Positions 6,840 to 15,211 of a DNA stretch of 60,257 bases are shown one piece after another. This DNA is from Lautropia mirabilis (lineage in GTDB: Bacteria > Pseudomonadota > Gammaproteobacteria > Burkholderiales > Burkholderiaceae_B): positions 1 through 60,257 of the forward strand of contig CAMCOS010000011.1 in assembly GCA_945876565.1 (NCBI GenBank), given 5' to 3'. Each line of letters opens with the position of its first letter. Position 1 is the stretch's first letter. The position numbers and the translations under genes were made by a program. Under the pieces are notes generated by a model that saw only the letters and a list, made by a program, of their open reading frames with translations, searched no databases and was not told the origin of the DNA.

Positions 6840-8006
6840 ATGAGAATCGTCGAGATCCGAGAAAAAACCGTACCCATTAGCTCTTCCATACGCAACGCTT
6901 ATATTGATTTCAGCAAAATGACGATCAGCCTGGTGGCGGTGATCACTGATGTCATGCGCGACGGTAAGCCCGTTGTGGGCTATGGGTTTAACTCCAATGG
7001 CCGATATGGTCAGGGCATGCTGATGCGAGAGCGCTTCATCCCGCGTGTTTTGGAGGCAAACCCCGACAGCTTAGTGGACGACAGTGGCAACAACCTGGAT
7101 CCACATAAGATCTGGAACTGTATGTACACCAATGAAAAACCCGGTGGACATGGTGAGCGCTCGGTGGCCATTGGCACGATTGACATGGCTGTCTGGGATG
7201 CGGTCGCCAAAATCGAAGGCAAGCCATTGTTTCAACTACTGGCTGACCGCTACGGTGACGGCACGGTTAACCGCAAGGTGTTTGTCTATGCCGCAGGTGG
7301 TTACTACTACCCTGGCCAGGATCATGGCAAGCTCAAAGACGAGATGCGCAGCTACCTCGATCGGGGTTACACCGTCGTTAAAAAGAAAATTGGCGGTGCA
7401 TCGCTCGATGAGGATTTGCGCCGAATCGATTCCGTCTTGAGCATTCTGCAAGATGGGCAAAGGCTGGCCGTCGATGCCAATGGTCGTTTTGATTTGGATA
7501 CCGCGATTGCTTATGCCAAGGCGCTGTCTCAGTACAACCTTTTCTGGTACGAAGAGGCCGGTGATCCGCTGGATTTTGAGTTGCAGGCAGCGCTCAGAAA
7601 CTACTATGCCAACCCCATGGCCACGGGTGAGAACTTATTCTCCATGCAAGATGCCAGAAACTTGATCCGTTACGGTGGCATGCGTCCAGACCGCGATTGG
7701 TTGCAGTTTGACTGCGCATTGAGCTACGGCCTGGTTGAATATCTCAAGACGCTCGATATGTTGAAGCAACACGGCTGGTCAGCGGCGCGCTGCATCCCGC
7801 ATGGCGGTCACCAGATGTCGTTAAACATTGCGGCTGGCTTGGGCCTTGGTGGCAATGAGTCCTATCCGGATTTATTTCAGCCATACGGTGGCTTTCCGGA
7901 TGGCGTGAAGGTAGAGAATGGCTATGTCACGATGCCCGACTTGCCTGGCATTGGGTTTGAAGGCAAGTCAGATCTGATTTGCCACATGCTGGCGCTGTCA
8001 GATTAG
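6840..8006 (+). CDS. tarD: D(-)-tartrate dehydratase-like enolase-superfamily enzyme
   Basis: The 388-residue product resembles the characterised D-tartrate dehydratase TarD over its length, including RNAYIDFSKM, NSNGRYGQG, GGHGERSVAIGTIDMAVWDAV, VYAAGGYYYPG, and RPDRDWLQFDCALSYGL. Mandelate-racemase-group features are the KxK motif at 181-183, Asp212 in VDANGRF, acidic metal ligands in WYEE and TGENLFS, and the base His in PHGGHQ near 320. The expected reaction is dehydration of D-tartrate to oxaloacetate. I chose ATG 6840 (MRIVEIREKT) because homologues begin there; the frame opens earlier with unrelated sequence. The gene stands alone, divergent from moaA and convergent with an ATPase gene (4-base overlap). 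No tartrate transporter is adjacent. Confidence 0.88.
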   Translation: MRIVEIREKTVPISSSIRNAYIDFSKMTISLVAVITDVMRDGKPVVGYGFNSNGRYGQGMLMRERFIPRVLEANPDSLVDDSGNNLDPHKIWNCMYTNEKPGGHGERSVAIGTIDMAVWDAVAKIEGKPLFQLLADRYGDGTVNRKVFVYAAGGYYYPGQDHGKLKDEMRSYLDRGYTVVKKKIGGASLDEDLRRIDSVLSILQDGQRLAVDANGRFDLDTAIAYAKALSQYNLFWYEEAGDPLDFELQAALRNYYANPMATGENLFSMQDARNLIRYGGMRPDRDWLQFDCALSYGLVEYLKTLDMLKQHGWSAARCIPHGGHQMSLNIAAGLGLGGNESYPDLFQPYGGFPDGVKVENGYVTMPDLPGIGFEGKSDLICHMLALSD

Positions 8007-9181
8007 CGCAGTGCGTTAGATAGCCAATCGGTGAAGCCATGCCACGGCATGGCCATGTGCCCGCCGGGCAGCGGTTTTGTGGTTTCGGTTTGACACACCA
8101 ACGTTCCGTGTTCAGTTGCATCTGGACCTGCAAGCTCAATGAACCGGGTCAGTGGCTTTACGTGGCCTGCCGACGGGGTGCCCGTCAGTTTGATCTCAAC
8201 CGGGTGTAACTTGCCTTTGATGACAATCAGTAGGTCGATCTCTAGGCCGTCGTGCGAGCGCCAGTAGTAAAGATCCGGCTTGCGTCCCATGGCCATGAAA
8301 ACTTTCATGGCTTCCGTGACAACCCAGCCTTCGAGCAAGGGGCCGCCTAGAGCACCGGCCAAGGCTGACTCGGCCTCAGGTTGGCGTGTGAGCATGCTGG
8401 CTAGCCCGGCATCGTACAAGTAGCACTTGGGCATTTTGGTGATTCGCTTGCCGTAGTTTTGATACCAGGGCGGCAGCAAGTGTGCGATGTAAGAGGCTTC
8501 GAGCACGCCGACCCAAGACTTGATCGTCGGTAGCGTGACGCCAATCTCTCTGGAGATCTCAGCCTGATTAAAAACCTGGCTATGGCGCGCTGCCATTAGA
8601 CTCAGGAACTGGCTGAATACTCGGAGATCCGGAATGTTTCGAATCTGTCGTACGTCTCGTTCAATATATGTGGCGATGTAGCTGTTGATCCACAAATCAC
8701 GTCGGTCTGGAAATAGGGCGGGGATTGGGTAGCTGCCATTCCAGAGCGTCTGAGACAATTGAAGGCGATGACACTCGATCTGTGAGAATGGCGGTAATTC
8801 TAGTATCGCTACACGTCCGGCCAATGACTCGCTGACGTCGCGCATCAGCCCGAATTGTTGTGAGCCGGTCAACAGCCACTGGCCGCAGCGACTTGGGTCT
8901 TGATCGATACGCATCTTGATGTAGGGCAGTAAGTCGGGTACGTACTGAATCTCATCGAGAATCACAGCTTGCGTGGCGAAGCGACTTAAGAAACCCTCTG
9001 GGTCTGATGCGGCAAACTCGCGTTCGAGCGGGTCATCAAAAGTGATGTAAGTGACATGATTGCCGGCTTCGTGGCGCAGTAAGGTGGTCTTGCCGGACTG
9101 GCGTGGCCCAGTGAGCAATACGGCCGGGAAGCTCGACAGGGCGTGATGGAGTATGGGGGTTATTTGGCGGGGTTGGTACAT
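8003..9181 (-). CDS. AAA_14 ATPase with DUF4143 domain
   Basis: The 392-residue protein has an N-terminal P-loop ATPase with Walker A GPRQSGKTT (25-33), Walker B AVILDEIQ (about 72-79) and the sensor stretch LLTGSQQFGLM. A C-terminal DUF4143 region carries a winged-helix-like segment (ISREIGVTLPTIKSWVGVL) and a nuclease-fold-like end with WRSHDGLEIDLL and HPVEIKLT. The family is widespread, often in accessory regions; its role is unknown, and proposals include nucleic-acid processing or toxin-antitoxin-like action. It is monocistronic. A perfect 11-bp palindrome directly abuts its start codon and suggests tight autoregulation. Confidence 0.92.
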   Translation of the reverse strand: MYQPRQITPILHHALSSFPAVLLTGPRQSGKTTLLRHEAGNHVTYITFDDPLEREFAASDPEGFLSRFATQAVILDEIQYVPDLLPYIKMRIDQDPSRCGQWLLTGSQQFGLMRDVSESLAGRVAILELPPFSQIECHRLQLSQTLWNGSYPIPALFPDRRDLWINSYIATYIERDVRQIRNIPDLRVFSQFLSLMAARHSQVFNQAEISREIGVTLPTIKSWVGVLEASYIAHLLPPWYQNYGKRITKMPKCYLYDAGLASMLTRQPEAESALAGALGGPLLEGWVVTEAMKVFMAMGRKPDLYYWRSHDGLEIDLLIVIKGKLHPVEIKLTGTPSAGHVKPLTRFIELAGPDATEHGTLVCQTETTKPLPGGHMAMPWHGFTDWLSNALR

Positions 9182-9186
9182 CTTGA

Positions 9187-9211
9187 AATTATAAAATTGG
9201 ATTTTATAATT
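9187..9211 (-). promoter_or_regulatory. Perfect 11-bp palindrome at the start of the DUF4143 ATPase gene
   Basis: AATTATAAAAT at 9187-9197 and ATTTTATAATT at 9201-9211 are exact inverse complements around TGG. The site begins six bases upstream of the ATG at 9181, covering the place of the ribosome-binding site or -10 element. It could be an operator or an RNA hairpin blocking translation. The rest of 9212-9371 holds no visible gene. Confidence 0.55.
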
Positions 9212-9371
9212 GTCAAAGCATTGAATTTATTCGGTTTTTTGGTTTCAAATTGAAATCCGTGTTGTTTCTGATGTCCAAAAGAACACCGAGCCGAGCCAGC
9301 CCGGGCTAATTTATGGTGTTTGATGGACTGGAGGTCGAGCCGAGCAGGCTCGCAGTGCCCGGGGCAGTCAG

Positions 9372-9461
9372 TGGCGGAAGCGGTGAGATTCGAACTCACG
9401 GAGGGCGCAAACCCTCGCCGGTTTTCAAGACCGGTGCCTTCAACCACTCGGCCACGCTTCC
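9372..9461 (-). tRNA. tRNA-Ser (anticodon TGA)
   Basis: On the minus strand the acceptor arm GGAAGCG pairs with CGCTTCC, followed by discriminator G (9375) and encoded CCA (9374-9372). The anticodon loop CTTGAAA gives TGA. A long variable arm (GAGGG...CCCTC) and TTCGAAT in the T loop confirm a class II serine tRNA. Confidence 0.95.
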
Positions 9462-9545
9462 TGACATGAAGTACAGAGGGACGTTCTTGGATCAAGACCG
9501 CCAAGGCCGCATAATAAACCATTTCGCGATTTCAATTTTCAAATA

Positions 9546-10535
9546 ATGGGTACAAAAACGATGCGCGCAATTGAAATTAGCCAGCCAGGTGGGCCAGAGA
9601 TGTTGGTGGTGGCCAAGCGCCCCATGCCCGAACCTGCTGCCGGTGAAGTGCTAATCAAAGTGGCTGCGGCCGGTATCAATCGCCCCGATGTGTTTCAGCG
9701 CCAAGGCAATTATGCCCCGCCACCGGGTGCCTCTGACATTCCGGGGCTTGAAGTCTCCGGCGAGATTGTCTCGGGTGCGGTTGCGGGCTCACCGTTCAAA
9801 GTGGGTGATCAGGTGTGTGCTTTGGTGGCAGGCGGTGGTTATGCCGAGTATTGCGTTGCACCCATTGAGCAGTGCCTGCCAATACCCAAGGGCCTGTCGC
9901 TGGTGGAAGCAGCCGGTTTGCCAGAGACCTACTTCACGGTCTGGAGCAATGTGTTTGATCGTGGTCGCTTAAGCTTGGGCGAAGCTTTGTTGGTTCATGG
10001 CGGGGCCAGTGGCATCGGGACCACGGCGATTCAGTTAGCCGTTGCCATGGGCAATCCGGTATATGCCACCGTTGGTAGTGATGATCGCGTGAAGGCCGTC
10101 GAGGCGCTGGGTGCAAAGGGCATTAACTATAAAACCCAAGACTTTGTCGACGAAATCCGCAAGCTGACAGACAAGCGCGGTGTGGACGTGATCCTGGATA
10201 TGGTGGCCGGTGACTATATCTCGCGCGACATTCAGTGCTTGGCTGAAGACGGTCGTATTGTGATTATTGCCACGCTCGGTGGTTCTAAGTCCTCATTTGA
10301 TGCCAATGCCTTGATGCGTCGTCGCCAGACAATCACCGGATCAACACTGCGCCCGCGTCCCGTGGCGTTTAAGGCCCAGATCGCTCAGAACCTTCAAAAG
10401 CATGTGTGGCCGCTGCTTGAAGCAGGCAAGATCAAGCCGATCATTCACACCACATTGGACTTATCACAGGCAGCCAAGGGTCATGCCATGATGGAGGCCG
10501 GGGAACAGATCGGCAAGATCATCATGACTGTTTGA
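9546..10535 (+). CDS. NAD(P)H quinone oxidoreductase (zinc-free alcohol dehydrogenase superfamily, PIG3-like)
   Basis: A 329-residue medium-chain reductase without the catalytic zinc ligands. It has the GroES-like N-terminal domain (INRPDVFQRQGNYAPPPGASDIPGLEVSGEI) and a Rossmann domain with the NADPH-binding AxxGxxG-type run HGGASGIGTTAIQLA near 153. The family reduces quinones by NADPH in the cytoplasm. ATG 9546 and ATG 9561 (MRAIEISQPGG) are both possible; homologues usually begin at the second, and neither has a clear ribosome-binding site. Its position before tpiA-secG is conserved in related betaproteobacteria. Confidence 0.9.
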   Translation: MGTKTMRAIEISQPGGPEMLVVAKRPMPEPAAGEVLIKVAAAGINRPDVFQRQGNYAPPPGASDIPGLEVSGEIVSGAVAGSPFKVGDQVCALVAGGGYAEYCVAPIEQCLPIPKGLSLVEAAGLPETYFTVWSNVFDRGRLSLGEALLVHGGASGIGTTAIQLAVAMGNPVYATVGSDDRVKAVEALGAKGINYKTQDFVDEIRKLTDKRGVDVILDMVAGDYISRDIQCLAEDGRIVIIATLGGSKSSFDANALMRRRQTITGSTLRPRPVAFKAQIAQNLQKHVWPLLEAGKIKPIIHTTLDLSQAAKGHAMMEAGEQIGKIIMTV

Positions 10536-10788
10536 TCGACGTTGGGTCAATAGGGCTCTGAGTGGGGGGCTGAATGGCGTGGTAAATGGGGTGCTATATG
10601 GATCTGTAGGTCTCGGAAGGCCATGATGGCTAATTAGGCTGCGCAGCAACCCCGATAGCGGTTACAATGCCGGGTTAGCTTGGCACTGTGTACTTTTGTT
10701 GTGCGATTTGTCGTGCGGCGATTTGTGCGGCGGTTTGTTCGGCTTATGTGCCAATGCTGTGGTGATTGCTTGACTAGTGAAGCTTAGT

Positions 10789-10838
10789 CACTGAAGTTTT
10801 GCCACTGAAGTTTTGCCACTGAAGTTTTGCCACTGAAA
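10789..10838 (+). repeat. 14-bp tandem repeat upstream of tpiA
   Basis: CACTGAAGTTTTGC is repeated exactly three times (10789-10830) and followed by a partial copy. It lies in the 350-base gap between the quinone reductase and tpiA, about 50 bases before the tpiA start. No gene or clear promoter was recognised elsewhere in 10536-10885. Confidence 0.85.
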
Positions 10839-10885
10839 TATAGACCTAATTTAACAAACCTCTGGCGCGTCTGCGCCCTGTTTTC

Positions 10886-11656
10886 ATGAATGACGCTCAA
10901 TACAAATCCAGCCCAGTCACCCGCGCCAAGCGTTTGGTGATCGGTAACTGGAAGATGAATGGCTCGCTTGAATCCAACAGTGCGCTGATTGATGGTGTGG
11001 TGTCTGCGCTAGGCGCGCAACCCGTTGAATCAATCGTCGCCGTGTGTGCGCCGTTTCCTTACCTTGTGCAAGTCGCTGATCGTTTGAGTCAATCGAGTGT
11101 GTCTTGGGGCGCCCAGGACGTGAGCGCTTTTGACAAGGGTGCTTACACCGGTGAAGTCTCCGCATCGATGCTGATGGAGTTTGGCTGCCGTTGGGCGATT
11201 GTGGGTCATTCGGAACGCCGCGCGATGCATGGTGAGTCGGCGCAACTGGTTGCCGACAAGGCCCAAGCGGCTGCAAAAGCGGGTTTGACGCCTGTCTTTT
11301 GCGTGGGTGAGTCATTGGCGCAACGCGAGGCTGGGCAGGTGCGGGGGGTAATTGCTGAGCAGATGGCCCCCTTGCTGACCAAGGGGGATGATTTGGTGTC
11401 GCGCACGGTGATTGCTTATGAGCCGGTTTGGGCGATAGGCACGGGCAAGACAGCTTCGCCAGAGCAGGCTCAAGAAGTGCATGCTTTTATTCGCGCCCAA
11501 CTGCCCCAAGTTGCCAAAGGCATTCCCTTGCTCTACGGTGGCAGTGTTAAGCCAGATAATGCCAGCACACTCTTTGCCATGGCAGACATTGATGGTGGCT
11601 TGATTGGTGGGGCAGCGTTGGTTGCCAAAGATTTTGTGGCGATTGCCATGGCTTAA
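10886..11656 (+). CDS. tpiA: Triosephosphate isomerase
   Basis: Interconverts dihydroxyacetone phosphate and glyceraldehyde 3-phosphate. The 256-residue protein has the active-site Asn-Lys in GNWKMNG (20-26), electrophilic His in IVGHSERR (about 105-112), the catalytic Glu in AYEPVWAIGTG and the phosphate-binding LYGGSVKPDN. There is a short extra N-terminus (MNDAQYKSSPVTRAK) before the usual start of the barrel. It precedes secG by about 80 bases in the conserved order tpiA-secG-tRNA-Leu. Confidence 0.97.
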   Translation: MNDAQYKSSPVTRAKRLVIGNWKMNGSLESNSALIDGVVSALGAQPVESIVAVCAPFPYLVQVADRLSQSSVSWGAQDVSAFDKGAYTGEVSASMLMEFGCRWAIVGHSERRAMHGESAQLVADKAQAAAKAGLTPVFCVGESLAQREAGQVRGVIAEQMAPLLTKGDDLVSRTVIAYEPVWAIGTGKTASPEQAQEVHAFIRAQLPQVAKGIPLLYGGSVKPDNASTLFAMADIDGGLIGGAALVAKDFVAIAMA

Positions 11657-11737
11657 CGTCATTGTTAAGTCACAAGTTAGAACATTCGCAAAAACACACG
11701 TAAAGAAAATACAGACAGATTTTGGAGTTAGACAGAA

Positions 11738-12211
11738 ATGCCCATTGAGTTCACGATATTGCTGGTGATTCAGATCATCGCTTCCTTTTCGATCATCGTG
11801 CTGGTGCTTTTGCAGCAAGGCAAGGGTGCTGACATGGGCTCGGCCTTCGGCAGCGGCTCGGCCGGTAGCCTCTTTGGGGCCACGGGTGCCGCGAACTTCT
11901 TGTCACGCATGACCAAGTGGGCAGCAGTGGTGTTTTTCTTGGCCACGATCGGCTTGGCTTACATCGCCAACTCCGGTGGCCGCGAACAAGACACCGGCAT
12001 CATGGAATCGTTCCAGCCTGGACAGTCTGTGCCATCGATTCCAGGCGGTGCACCAGGCGGTGTTCCAGCACCAAGCCAGCCAGCACCAAGCCAGCCAGCA
12101 CTAAGCCAGCCAGGTTCTGGTGCTTCGGTGCCCGCAGTGCCTACGACACCGACAGTGCCAAGCGCACCAGCAGCCCCTGCGCCTGGTGCTGCGAGCAGCT
12201 CGACCAATTGA
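11738..12211 (+). CDS. secG: Preprotein translocase subunit SecG
   Basis: Inner-membrane subunit of the SecYEG channel. Two hydrophobic segments are visible at about 4-25 and 53-72, joined by the conserved QQGKGADMGSAFGSGSAGSLFGATGAANFLSR-type loop (only the first part quoted: QQGKGADMGSAFGSGSAGS). The 157-residue length is long for SecG because of a low-complexity tail rich in Pro, Ala, Ser and Gln after residue 90. Part of it, PAPSQ repeats, is encoded by a 15-bp minisatellite. A TTTTGGAGT ribosome-binding site precedes the ATG. A tRNA-Leu promoter overlaps the end of the gene. Confidence 0.96.
   Translation: MPIEFTILLVIQIIASFSIIVLVLLQQGKGADMGSAFGSGSAGSLFGATGAANFLSRMTKWAAVVFFLATIGLAYIANSGGREQDTGIMESFQPGQSVPSIPGGAPGGVPAPSQPAPSQPALSQPGSGASVPAVPTTPTVPSAPAAPAPGAASSSTN
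12067..12111 (+). repeat. 15-bp coding tandem repeat in secG
   Basis: AGCACCAAGCCAGCC occurs three times in a row (third copy with one change), encoding a Pro-Ala-Pro-Ser-Gln repeat in the cytoplasmic or periplasmic tail. Unit length is a multiple of three, so copy-number change would keep the frame. Confidence 0.85.
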
Positions 12212-12237
12212 GCACTAGTGGTAGAATTCTGGTCTTA
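12208..12237 (+). promoter_or_regulatory. Promoter of tRNA-Leu(GAG)
   Basis: TTGAGC (12208-12213) and TAGAAT (12232-12237) with an 18-base spacer; the tRNA 5' end follows eight bases later. The -35 hexamer overlaps the secG stop codon. Confidence 0.5.
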
Positions 12238-12244
12238 GGATATT

Positions 12245-12329
12245 GCCGACGTGGTGGAATTGGTAGACACGCTATCTTGAGGGGGTAGTGGCGAAAGCTG
12301 TGCGAGTTCGAGTCTCGCCGTCGGCACCA
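12245..12329 (+). tRNA. tRNA-Leu (anticodon GAG)
   Basis: Acceptor GCCGACG pairs with CGTCGGC; discriminator A and encoded CCA end at 12329. Anticodon stem CTATC/GGTAG encloses TTGAGGG, anticodon GAG. In related genomes this tRNA stands directly before nuoA; here about 5.8 kb intervene. Confidence 0.95.
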
Positions 12330-12355
12330 ACAAAACAAACAGTACCTTACCAAAG

Positions 12356-12387
12356 CCGCGTGACAGAGCAATCTGGCGCGGTTTTTG
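12356..12387 (+). terminator. Likely intrinsic terminator after tRNA-Leu
   Basis: CCGCG (12356-12360) pairs with CGCGG (12377-12381) and is followed by TTTTTG and further T-rich sequence. The 16-base loop is large, so efficiency is uncertain. The remainder up to the asparaginase gene (12388-12606) shows no further gene. Confidence 0.45.
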
Positions 12388-12606
12388 TTTTGTGTTTTTG
12401 ATTTTCTTGTGTTTCGTGCGGCGTTGCGAAATTCTGATTGCCGTAAACCTGCAGGCTTTCAATTTCCCTGCGTGGTCATGTACGCTTGGCAGAAGTGTCG
12501 ATGATCAGACTCAACGATCATGCGCTCTTGACAAATACCCATGGCTGTACTCATAACCGCTGCCCATAACCGCTACACATAACCACCGCTTTCTGGAGAT
12601 TTGGTC

Positions 12607-13602
12607 TTGAATACTGCAACTAAACCCCGCATCGCCATTGTGGCCACTGGTGGCACGATTGCCTCATCGGCGCCCGATAGCGCTCAATTGTCTGACTATC
12701 AGGTCAGTGCGGGTGTGGCGGATCTGGTGGCTGCGGTGCCTGGTCTTGTTGACTTGGCGGATTTTGAGTTTGAGCAGGTCAGCAATATAGAGAGCCATGA
12801 GATCAATGATGTGGTCCTTGCGCAAATTGCCAAGGCTGTGCAGGGCTTTTGCGATCGGGATGACATTGCTGGCGCGGTGATTACGCATGGAACAGATACG
12901 CTGGAAGAGACGGCGTTCTTTTTGCATATGACCATCGACACGGACAAGCCCATTGTTTTGGTGGGTGCAATGCGCCCCGCATCGGCGTTAAGCGCCGATG
13001 GCCCGTTAAATCTATTTCATGCGGTGGTGGTGGCCACTGACCCGGCTTCCAAAGGGCGTGGTGTGATGGTGGTCATGAATGACCGCATCGCCTCGGCACG
13101 TCACGTGACCAAAGGCCATGCCAATGGGGTAGAAGCGTTTGTGCCCACGGAGTTTGGTTATCTGGGTTTGGTATTTGGCCGCTGGGTTCAGTACCAGAGG
13201 CGTATCGAGATGCCCCACACCGCCAATAGTGAGTTCAAGCGGTCGTTTAATTTGAGCGATATGCCCCAGGTTGATGTGATCTACGATCATCAAGGTGCAG
13301 GATTGCATCTATATAGAGCATCGATTGGGCACGCCAAGGGGATCATTCTTGCTGCCACGGGTCAAGGTAGCCTGTCACCGCAAGCGAGTGAGGGCGCGAG
13401 AATGGCAAAAGACGCAGGCGTGATGCTGGTGCGCTCAACTCGGGTTTGGCAGGGCGTAATCCGTGACTCGGTGAAAGACGAAAAATTAGGAACGATTGCT
13501 GCATTTACGTTAAATCCATCTAAGGCCAGGATCTTGCTGCGTTTGGCGCTGGCCAAGACCGAGGATCGGGCTCAGATACAGCGCTGGTTCTCCAGTTATT
13601 GA
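12607..13602 (+). CDS. L-asparaginase (type I/II asparaginase family)
   Basis: Hydrolyses L-asparagine to aspartate and ammonia. The 331-residue sequence has both catalytic threonine motifs: ATGGTIASS near the N-terminus and THGTDTLEETAFFL in the middle, plus VGAMRPASALSADGP. No signal peptide is visible, so a cytoplasmic location is likely. The start is probably TTG at 12607, nine bases after GGAG (12594-12597); an earlier TTG at 12601 lies too near that site. The gene is alone, with a weak hairpin (AGCAC/GTGCT at 13684-13699) downstream. It belongs to the block between tRNA-Leu and nuoA. Confidence 0.92.
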   Translation: MNTATKPRIAIVATGGTIASSAPDSAQLSDYQVSAGVADLVAAVPGLVDLADFEFEQVSNIESHEINDVVLAQIAKAVQGFCDRDDIAGAVITHGTDTLEETAFFLHMTIDTDKPIVLVGAMRPASALSADGPLNLFHAVVVATDPASKGRGVMVVMNDRIASARHVTKGHANGVEAFVPTEFGYLGLVFGRWVQYQRRIEMPHTANSEFKRSFNLSDMPQVDVIYDHQGAGLHLYRASIGHAKGIILAATGQGSLSPQASEGARMAKDAGVMLVRSTRVWQGVIRDSVKDEKLGTIAAFTLNPSKARILLRLALAKTEDRAQIQRWFSSY

Positions 13603-13819
13603 GACGATCCAGTAAAAAAGATCGTTGAAACAAGCGCTTAAAGTGACCCATTCAAGCAACCCATTCACAAAGTGATGATTGGGAGCACTTTCGGGTGCTT
13701 AAAGTAATTGAGAGTGTGCGAAACGCGACAAATACGATTTGCAGGGCAAAAGATCGACTGAGAACCGGTGCTAGGATCACGTTGTAATAATCATATCGCT
13801 AAAAGTTTGATGAAATTCT

Positions 13820-13844
13820 CCTAACTTCCCTTAGTGGAGTTAGG
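13820..13844 (+). promoter_or_regulatory. Conserved leader stem-loop of the first porin gene
   Basis: CCTAACT-T-CC and GGAGTTAGG form a 9-bp stem with one bulged T and a six-base loop. Nearly the same sequence stands at the same place before the second porin gene (15453-15476). It lies about 80 bases before the start codon, probably in the mRNA leader. The 323-base gap 13603-13925 holds no gene; TAATAAT at 13785-13791 may be a -10 element. Confidence 0.5.
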
Positions 13845-13925
13845 TGGGGCGGCGCGTGTCAAGCCATACATTCACGACTACTTTGCATCCCGCTCTTGTC
13901 AGTCAAAATTGTTGGAGATTTTTAA

Positions 13926-15104
13926 ATGAAAAAGACTCTGCTTGCGGCCGCCTTGATGGCTGGCTACGCCGGCGCCGCTTCGGCACAAAACTCGGTCACC
14001 CTATACGGGGTGGTTGATGTTGGTTTTGCTTATCAAAATAGCGCTGGCGGCTTTGCCGTTGACGGCACGAAAGGTGAGACCTCAAGCTCAAAGAACCAGT
14101 TTGGCTTGGCCTCGGGCACACAATCCGGATCGCGCTGGGGTTTGAAGGGGGTGGAAGACCTTGGTGACGGATTGAGCGCTAACTTCGTTTATGAAAGTGG
14201 CGTGGACGTCACTGATGGATCTGGCAACAATGGGTTCACCCGTCAGTCGACCCTGGGGTTGGTTAGTAAGTCATGGGGTGCCATCGATCTGGGTCGTAAG
14301 TTTGCGCCGAGTACTACGCAGCTTTCTGGCATTGATCCGTTTGCGACGGGCTTCGGCATCGCATCGATGACAACGGTCATTGGCGTTAACAACTTGCGTT
14401 TGTCGAACATGGCGACTTACACGACGCCGAACATAAGCGGTTTTACTGCATCGGTTGGCTACTCCTTCAATACCGGTCTCTCGGGCAGCAGCTACAACAC
14501 CGTACCAGGTACGATCGTGCCGGCAGCGGCTACCTCATCGACCTTCGGGCAGGCCAACAAATCGCGGGCCGTGAGCTTGGGCTTGCGTTATGCGAATGGC
14601 CCAGCGTTACTGGCTGCAACGTTCGATAATATCCAAGCTAACTCTCAAAGCACGGCTAGATACACCAACCCGGGTGCATACAAGGCTTGGGTGCTCGGTG
14701 GCACCTACAACTTCAATGTTGTGAAGATTCACGCCGCGGTTTCGATGGCCTATGACGGTCTGCTTAACTCAACAAACACCGTCCGATCTGTGGCCACTGG
14801 TGGTGATACCAACTCAGGTAGCGCGTTGCAGTTCATCCCCGGCGCTCGCACGACTTCATGGATGGTCGGTTTGACCGCACCAGTGGGTACCGGAAGCGCC
14901 TTCTTGAGCGTGCAGCAGCGGATTGCTGGTGGGTCATTGGATTCTTTGAATACGTCCAATGAGTTCGGCGCACAGATTGGCTACACGTACCCATTCTCCA
15001 AGCGAACCAACTTGTATGCAGCTTACGGCTACCTGAACAACGCAGCACTGGTGTCAGGTGCGCACACCTCGCAGCTGTTCTTGGGTATGCGCCACCTGTT
15101 CTAA
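13926..15104 (+). CDS. General porin (Gram-negative porin family, Omp32-like), first copy
   Basis: Outer-membrane 16-strand trimeric porin for small solutes. The 392-residue precursor has the signal peptide MKKTLLAAALMAGYAGAASA, cleaved before QNSVTLYGVVDVG, and ends in the outer-membrane insertion signal GMRHLF with terminal Phe. Internal marks are SGSRWGLKGVEDLGDGL and the L3-type region ending SGIDPFATGFG. A TTGGAGATT ribosome-binding site precedes the ATG. It is closely related to the next gene in both coding and leader sequence, so the two arose by duplication. A 12-bp perfect hairpin follows at 15123. Confidence 0.95.
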   Translation: MKKTLLAAALMAGYAGAASAQNSVTLYGVVDVGFAYQNSAGGFAVDGTKGETSSSKNQFGLASGTQSGSRWGLKGVEDLGDGLSANFVYESGVDVTDGSGNNGFTRQSTLGLVSKSWGAIDLGRKFAPSTTQLSGIDPFATGFGIASMTTVIGVNNLRLSNMATYTTPNISGFTASVGYSFNTGLSGSSYNTVPGTIVPAAATSSTFGQANKSRAVSLGLRYANGPALLAATFDNIQANSQSTARYTNPGAYKAWVLGGTYNFNVVKIHAAVSMAYDGLLNSTNTVRSVATGGDTNSGSALQFIPGARTTSWMVGLTAPVGTGSAFLSVQQRIAGGSLDSLNTSNEFGAQIGYTYPFSKRTNLYAAYGYLNNAALVSGAHTSQLFLGMRHLF

Positions 15105-15122
15105 GGTTGCCGCTAGACCGAG

Positions 15123-15158
15123 GGGCAGCTTTGCATGACGTGCGAGGCAAAGCTGCCC
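15123..15158 (+). terminator. Perfect 12-bp hairpin after the first porin gene
   Basis: GGGCAGCTTTGC (15123-15134) is matched exactly by GCAAAGCTGCCC (15147-15158) around a 12-base loop. There is no T-run after it, so it may stabilise the mRNA end or terminate inefficiently rather than act as a standard intrinsic terminator. Confidence 0.5.
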
Positions 15159-15162
15159 TATC

Positions 15163-15211
15163 AATCACTACTTCACCAATCGCTATTCAACCAATCGCTA
15201 CTTCACCAATC
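15163..15211 (+). repeat. 15-bp tandem repeat between the porin genes
   Basis: Units AATCACTACTTCACC, AATCGCTATTCAACC and AATCGCTACTTCACC follow each other with a fourth partial copy. It stands directly after the 12-bp hairpin. The rest of the 435-base gap up to 15539 holds the second porin leader and no gene that I can support. Confidence 0.8.

Noticed and set aside
10789-10838. CRISPR-like array
   Set aside because: The units abut without spacers and are only 14 bp; this is a minisatellite. No CRISPR array or cas gene was seen in the window.
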